Shown piece by piece: positions 58,015-60,847 of a DNA stretch of 60,847 bases. This stretch comes from an uncultured bacterium (GTDB lineage: Bacteria; Verrucomicrobiota; Lentisphaeria; Victivallales; UBA1829), in NCBI GenBank assembly GCA_949297765.1, contig CASFTV010000023.1:1-60847 (forward strand), read 5' to 3'. Every line of letters begins with the position of its first letter. Within the stretch, counting starts at the first letter, position 1. The notes beneath the pieces were generated by a model, which saw only the letters and a list, made by a program, of their open reading frames with translations, had not been told where the DNA came from and searched no databases. The position numbers were made by a program, and so were the translations under genes.

Positions 58015-60847
58015 TCACTCGGCGTCGAACCCGATCCCGCGGAGGCAGACGGATGTCCACCAGTTCTGCTGAAGCACGATTTTCCCCTGCGCACCGGACG
58101 GCGCCGGAAGTTCCGCGAGCAAAGTTCCGTTGAGTTTGAATGCAACGCTCTTTCCGGTATAAGTTCCTGTCAGGAGATAGGGGCTTCCCGGTTTGATTTC
58201 GGGAATCTGAAACTCTTTCCGGACAGACTCCTTTCCGTTGCGGATCTCTGCAAGGAATCCTTTCCGATCCTTGAAATTGAGGGAAAGCGAAAACCGTTCC
58301 GCTCCCCTCCGAAGCAGACTCAGCGTGACCCGGGGAACCTTTGACTCATTCAGAAGTTCCAGAGAAACGGATCCTTTTCCGAACGTGCGGCGGCTGAGAA
58401 ATCCGCTGTTGGAATCCTGGGTCCGGATGCGCAGACCGCGGCCGTCCGTGGGTTCCAGCAGGATCTTATGCCGCATCGTTTTCAGATAATGCGGTTCCGG
58501 AACGAAGAATGCGTCGAACTCCTCCGCGCTGGAGATCGGAGTCAGAGAAGAAGAGCCGGCTTCCTCCATCGTGATTCCCAGCACGATCGGAACGGTCGAG
58601 CCGTTCGCGGAAAGGATGTCGAGGGAGCGGATTTCCGTTTCGGGACGGGGATTTTTCCACTGCCAGAGAAAGAATCCGTGTCCGTTGCTGTTGCGCCAGG
58701 CGATCTGTTTTTTCTGTTCGACGGGAGTTGCCTCCAGATACCAGTCGCCGATCTCTTTTCCGGTCCGGATCGGGATATCCTGCGATGTTCCATCCACATA
58801 GTGGACCCGGTAGGTCAGGACCTGTTTGTTCTTTTCCGCCCAGACGGTGGTGTGGAAGAAATAGAGATTCTTCACCTTTGCATGAACCGGAATTCCGCGG
58901 ACCGCCTCCGGAAGTGCGGAGTTCTTCCCGCGGGTGGATTTCAGCACAATGCAGGTTTTGTATTCGTTCATATCCGGGCGGATGAAGTCGCAGAGGACCC
59001 CGTCGAGCACTTCGGGATAGAGCGGAACATGGTCGAGGCTCATCGTGCGTCCTTCGTCGGACCAGCCGCCGAGACCGTCGCCCGCCTTGTTGTCCACATA
59101 CTCGCGGTTGCAGAACGGACGCAGATCAATGGCTCTCGTACGCGTCGGATCGGGGGAGTACTGTGTTTTGACCGCTCTGCGTTTCTGTTCCAGTTTCTCT
59201 TCCTCCCGGCGCTTTTCCGTCCGGAGCCCATCTTCGGAAACCGGCGTGAACGGGCCGAACTCCTTGTAGAGCGATTCCTCTCCGAAAGCGACGATTCCAC
59301 GGCTCTGCGGCGGCAGAAGATAGAGGAATCCGTGTTTGGTTTCCGGCAGTTTCTTCCGGGAAATCAGATCGAATGCGGCGCTCTTCCGTTCCGGCTTCAG
59401 CGTGAGAAGTTTCGGATACGAGTCGTAGTTGAACAGGAAGGCGGCGTGTTTCCCGTTGAGTTTCGAAACATGCAGTTCCACGTTCGGAGGCAGTTCCGTT
59501 CCATTCGCGTTTGCAATCGCCAGCGAGGGGCGAACCTGGTGCCGTTCCAGAATTCCTCCCAGCAGCGCCGCCAGCGGATACATGCGAAGTTCAGGAAGAA
59601 TGAAGTAGACATACCCCTTGCCGAACGCTTTGCGGAACAGGGCGCCGCGTCCGCCGCACTGTCCGATCTCCTCCCATTTTCCATCGAAAGCGGGGGTAAG
59701 GGAGAGACGGCCCTTCAGGTCTCCGGGCAGAACACCGCTCCGGAAACGAGTCTCGAATGCGGCGTATCCGGCGGCGGGATTTTCCGTGATGCGGATCTTC
59801 CAGCCAGGATACGAGTTCCATTCCGAATTGGGATTGTCGTATTCATCCAGTCCGGGGAAGGTGCGGCCGAGAATCAGGATTCCGCCGCGCCGGACAAATT
59901 CCATCAGACGTTTCACCGTTCCCGGCATGGTGTTGCTGACTCCCGCGGCAACGATGACTTTGTAGCGGTCGGCGCGTCCCTCCGCCAGATGTTCTTCCAC
60001 AATCACATCGGTCGGATAATGGGATAAAACAAGCGCACTGTTGTAGAACGGCATCAGATGTGCGTCGGGCAGATCGGAACGGAATCCTGTCCGGCGCGAG
60101 GTCGGGTACGAGAGAAGAACCGCTGTTTCCGTTTTGATTCCTCTGTCTCGCGGCAGGAAGAACTCCCCGAATTTCGCAATCTCCTTTTTCGCCGGAGCAA
60201 ACTCTGTCAGCCGTTCGGGAGCGAACGCAAACGGATTCAGCAGTTCCCAACTGTACTTTTTCGCGGAATTCTGCATGCCCTTGACATTGCGTTCATGATC
60301 TTTCAAACGCCCTATTCCGGAATTCCAAGCCCAGAAATTAGTTGCCCCGGAATGATGGATCGCATCCTGCCAGACCGCATTGAAGATGGAACGTCCCGTT
60401 CCATAGTTTTCATCATTGAACAGAGGTTTCCCCTCCGCGAGGACCTTGTAATATGCATAGATGGCCAGGGACTCCTGACCGACGAAATCGGGCGCATCCA
60501 GAGTCCGGACCGGTTCCCTGCGCAACCCGTCAGGTTGAATATTGGCACCGCCGGTCGGATAGACAACCGCATTCAGCACTTTCGACATCCGGTACATATT
60601 GAAATTGTTGACGGAAATGGTCCGATACATGCCTCCTCCGTTGATCTGATTGGTCACATAAGCATTTGGATCAATCTTACGGATTTCCGCCTGTCCGAAC
60701 GCGCAGAGATCGACCGCGCACTCCTCCATGAATTTTCCCCATTCGATAAACAGTCCGAGATTCTCCTTCTGATCCTTGAATCGGGACGCTGCCTCGAACG
60801 ACGCATACGAGCTTTTCCAGAGACGGTTCATCTCTTCCGGATTTTTA
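58015..60847 (-). CDS. GH42-like multidomain glycoside hydrolase, 5' end missing
   Basis: The frame stays open to the window end, so the N-terminus (signal peptide and start of the barrel) is not seen; at least 943 residues are present. The first 200 visible residues are the second half of a TIM barrel with NDENYGTGRS (possible nucleophile Glu) and TNFWAWNSG. Next is a glutamine-amidotransferase-like domain as in GH42 (VIVAAGVSNTMPGTVKRLME, GGILILGRTFPG). After a Lys/Glu linker comes the accessory domain shared with the other two glycosidases (58561-59136; GGWSDEG, IGDWY, NPRPETEI), then a LamG-like jelly roll to the end. It probably acts on the same glycan as its convergent neighbour. Confidence 0.75.
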   Translation of the reverse strand, partial: KNPEEMNRLWKSSYASFEAASRFKDQKENLGLFIEWGKFMEECAVDLCAFGQAEIRKIDPNAYVTNQINGGGMYRTISVNNFNMYRMSKVLNAVVYPTGGANIQPDGLRREPVRTLDAPDFVGQESLAIYAYYKVLAEGKPLFNDENYGTGRSIFNAVWQDAIHHSGATNFWAWNSGIGRLKDHERNVKGMQNSAKKYSWELLNPFAFAPERLTEFAPAKKEIAKFGEFFLPRDRGIKTETAVLLSYPTSRRTGFRSDLPDAHLMPFYNSALVLSHYPTDVIVEEHLAEGRADRYKVIVAAGVSNTMPGTVKRLMEFVRRGGILILGRTFPGLDEYDNPNSEWNSYPGWKIRITENPAAGYAAFETRFRSGVLPGDLKGRLSLTPAFDGKWEEIGQCGGRGALFRKAFGKGYVYFILPELRMYPLAALLGGILERHQVRPSLAIANANGTELPPNVELHVSKLNGKHAAFLFNYDSYPKLLTLKPERKSAAFDLISRKKLPETKHGFLYLLPPQSRGIVAFGEESLYKEFGPFTPVSEDGLRTEKRREEEKLEQKRRAVKTQYSPDPTRTRAIDLRPFCNREYVDNKAGDGLGGWSDEGRTMSLDHVPLYPEVLDGVLCDFIRPDMNEYKTCIVLKSTRGKNSALPEAVRGIPVHAKVKNLYFFHTTVWAEKNKQVLTYRVHYVDGTSQDIPIRTGKEIGDWYLEATPVEQKKQIAWRNSNGHGFFLWQWKNPRPETEIRSLDILSANGSTVPIVLGITMEEAGSSSLTPISSAEEFDAFFVPEPHYLKTMRHKILLEPTDGRGLRIRTQDSNSGFLSRRTFGKGSVSLELLNESKVPRVTLSLLRRGAERFSLSLNFKDRKGFLAEIRNGKESVRKEFQIPEIKPGSPYLLTGTYTGKSVAFKLNGTLLAELPAPSGAQGKIVLQQNWWTSVCLRGIGFDAE

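Overview
The window looks like a chromosomal segment from a PVC-superphylum bacterium, most likely Lentisphaerae (Victivallis-like). This is an inference from gene content: three FTLIELL-type pseudopilins ending in an H-x9-DG motif, GntR-headed regulators with LacI-like sensor domains, large secreted glycoside hydrolases, a Minf_1886-family protein, and fermentative pyruvate:ferredoxin oxidoreductase. Sigma70-type promoters are readable throughout (TTGAAA/TTGACT/TTGACA, 16-17 bp spacer, TATATT/TATAAT).

Region 1 (1-11496) is one end of a prophage or related element. A leftward early operon, mostly joined by ATGA stop/start overlaps, runs from a Cro-like HTH gene through small proteins, a RecF/SMC-type ATPase, a Sak4-like ATPase, a DUF669-like protein, a superfamily II helicase, a primase-helicase, a RusA-like resolvase and a cytosine-5 methyltransferase cut by the window edge. 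The rightward lysogeny side (CI-like repressor, DUF2971 protein, small membrane protein) starts in distinctly AT-rich DNA. It ends at a perfect inverted repeat and at the 3' end of a tRNA-Arg gene, the usual kind of attachment site. No integrase is visible.

Region 2 (11497-24576) is chromosome: two tRNA-Arg genes, a DUF4173 membrane protein, pyruvate:ferredoxin oxidoreductase with strong promoter and terminator, then a leftward series of purT, a secreted beta-propeller-like protein, a TrmA/RumA-type RNA methyltransferase, radC and acpS, followed by apbE and xerD.

Region 3 (24692-32643) opens with about 0.5 kb that has no convincing gene but has a good promoter, a boxA-like antitermination motif behind a hairpin, and a Rho-independent terminator: a candidate long noncoding RNA. 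Next comes leftward cluster A: GntR/LacI-type regulator, two pseudopilins, a 1241-residue GH2 enzyme and a secreted protein, closed by a 17-bp stem hairpin.

Region 4 (32973-52617) is mostly housekeeping: UPF0371, comEC, an LPS-kinase-like protein, a Minf_1886 protein, a LysM lipoprotein, ispD, kdsD, an acetyltransferase, a LacI regulator, then rimO-pgsA-hflX-giant coiled-coil protein-ybaB-recR-serine hydrolase in one rightward operon.

Region 5 (52740-60847) is cluster B, built like cluster A: a paralogous regulator behind a consensus promoter, one pseudopilin, a 1097-residue glycosidase, and a convergent second glycosidase cut by the window end. All three glycosidases of clusters A and B share an accessory domain. 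The most interesting signals are the candidate RNA, the repeated regulator-pseudopilin-glycosidase module with its shared domain and matching promoter-proximal repeats, and the prophage border.
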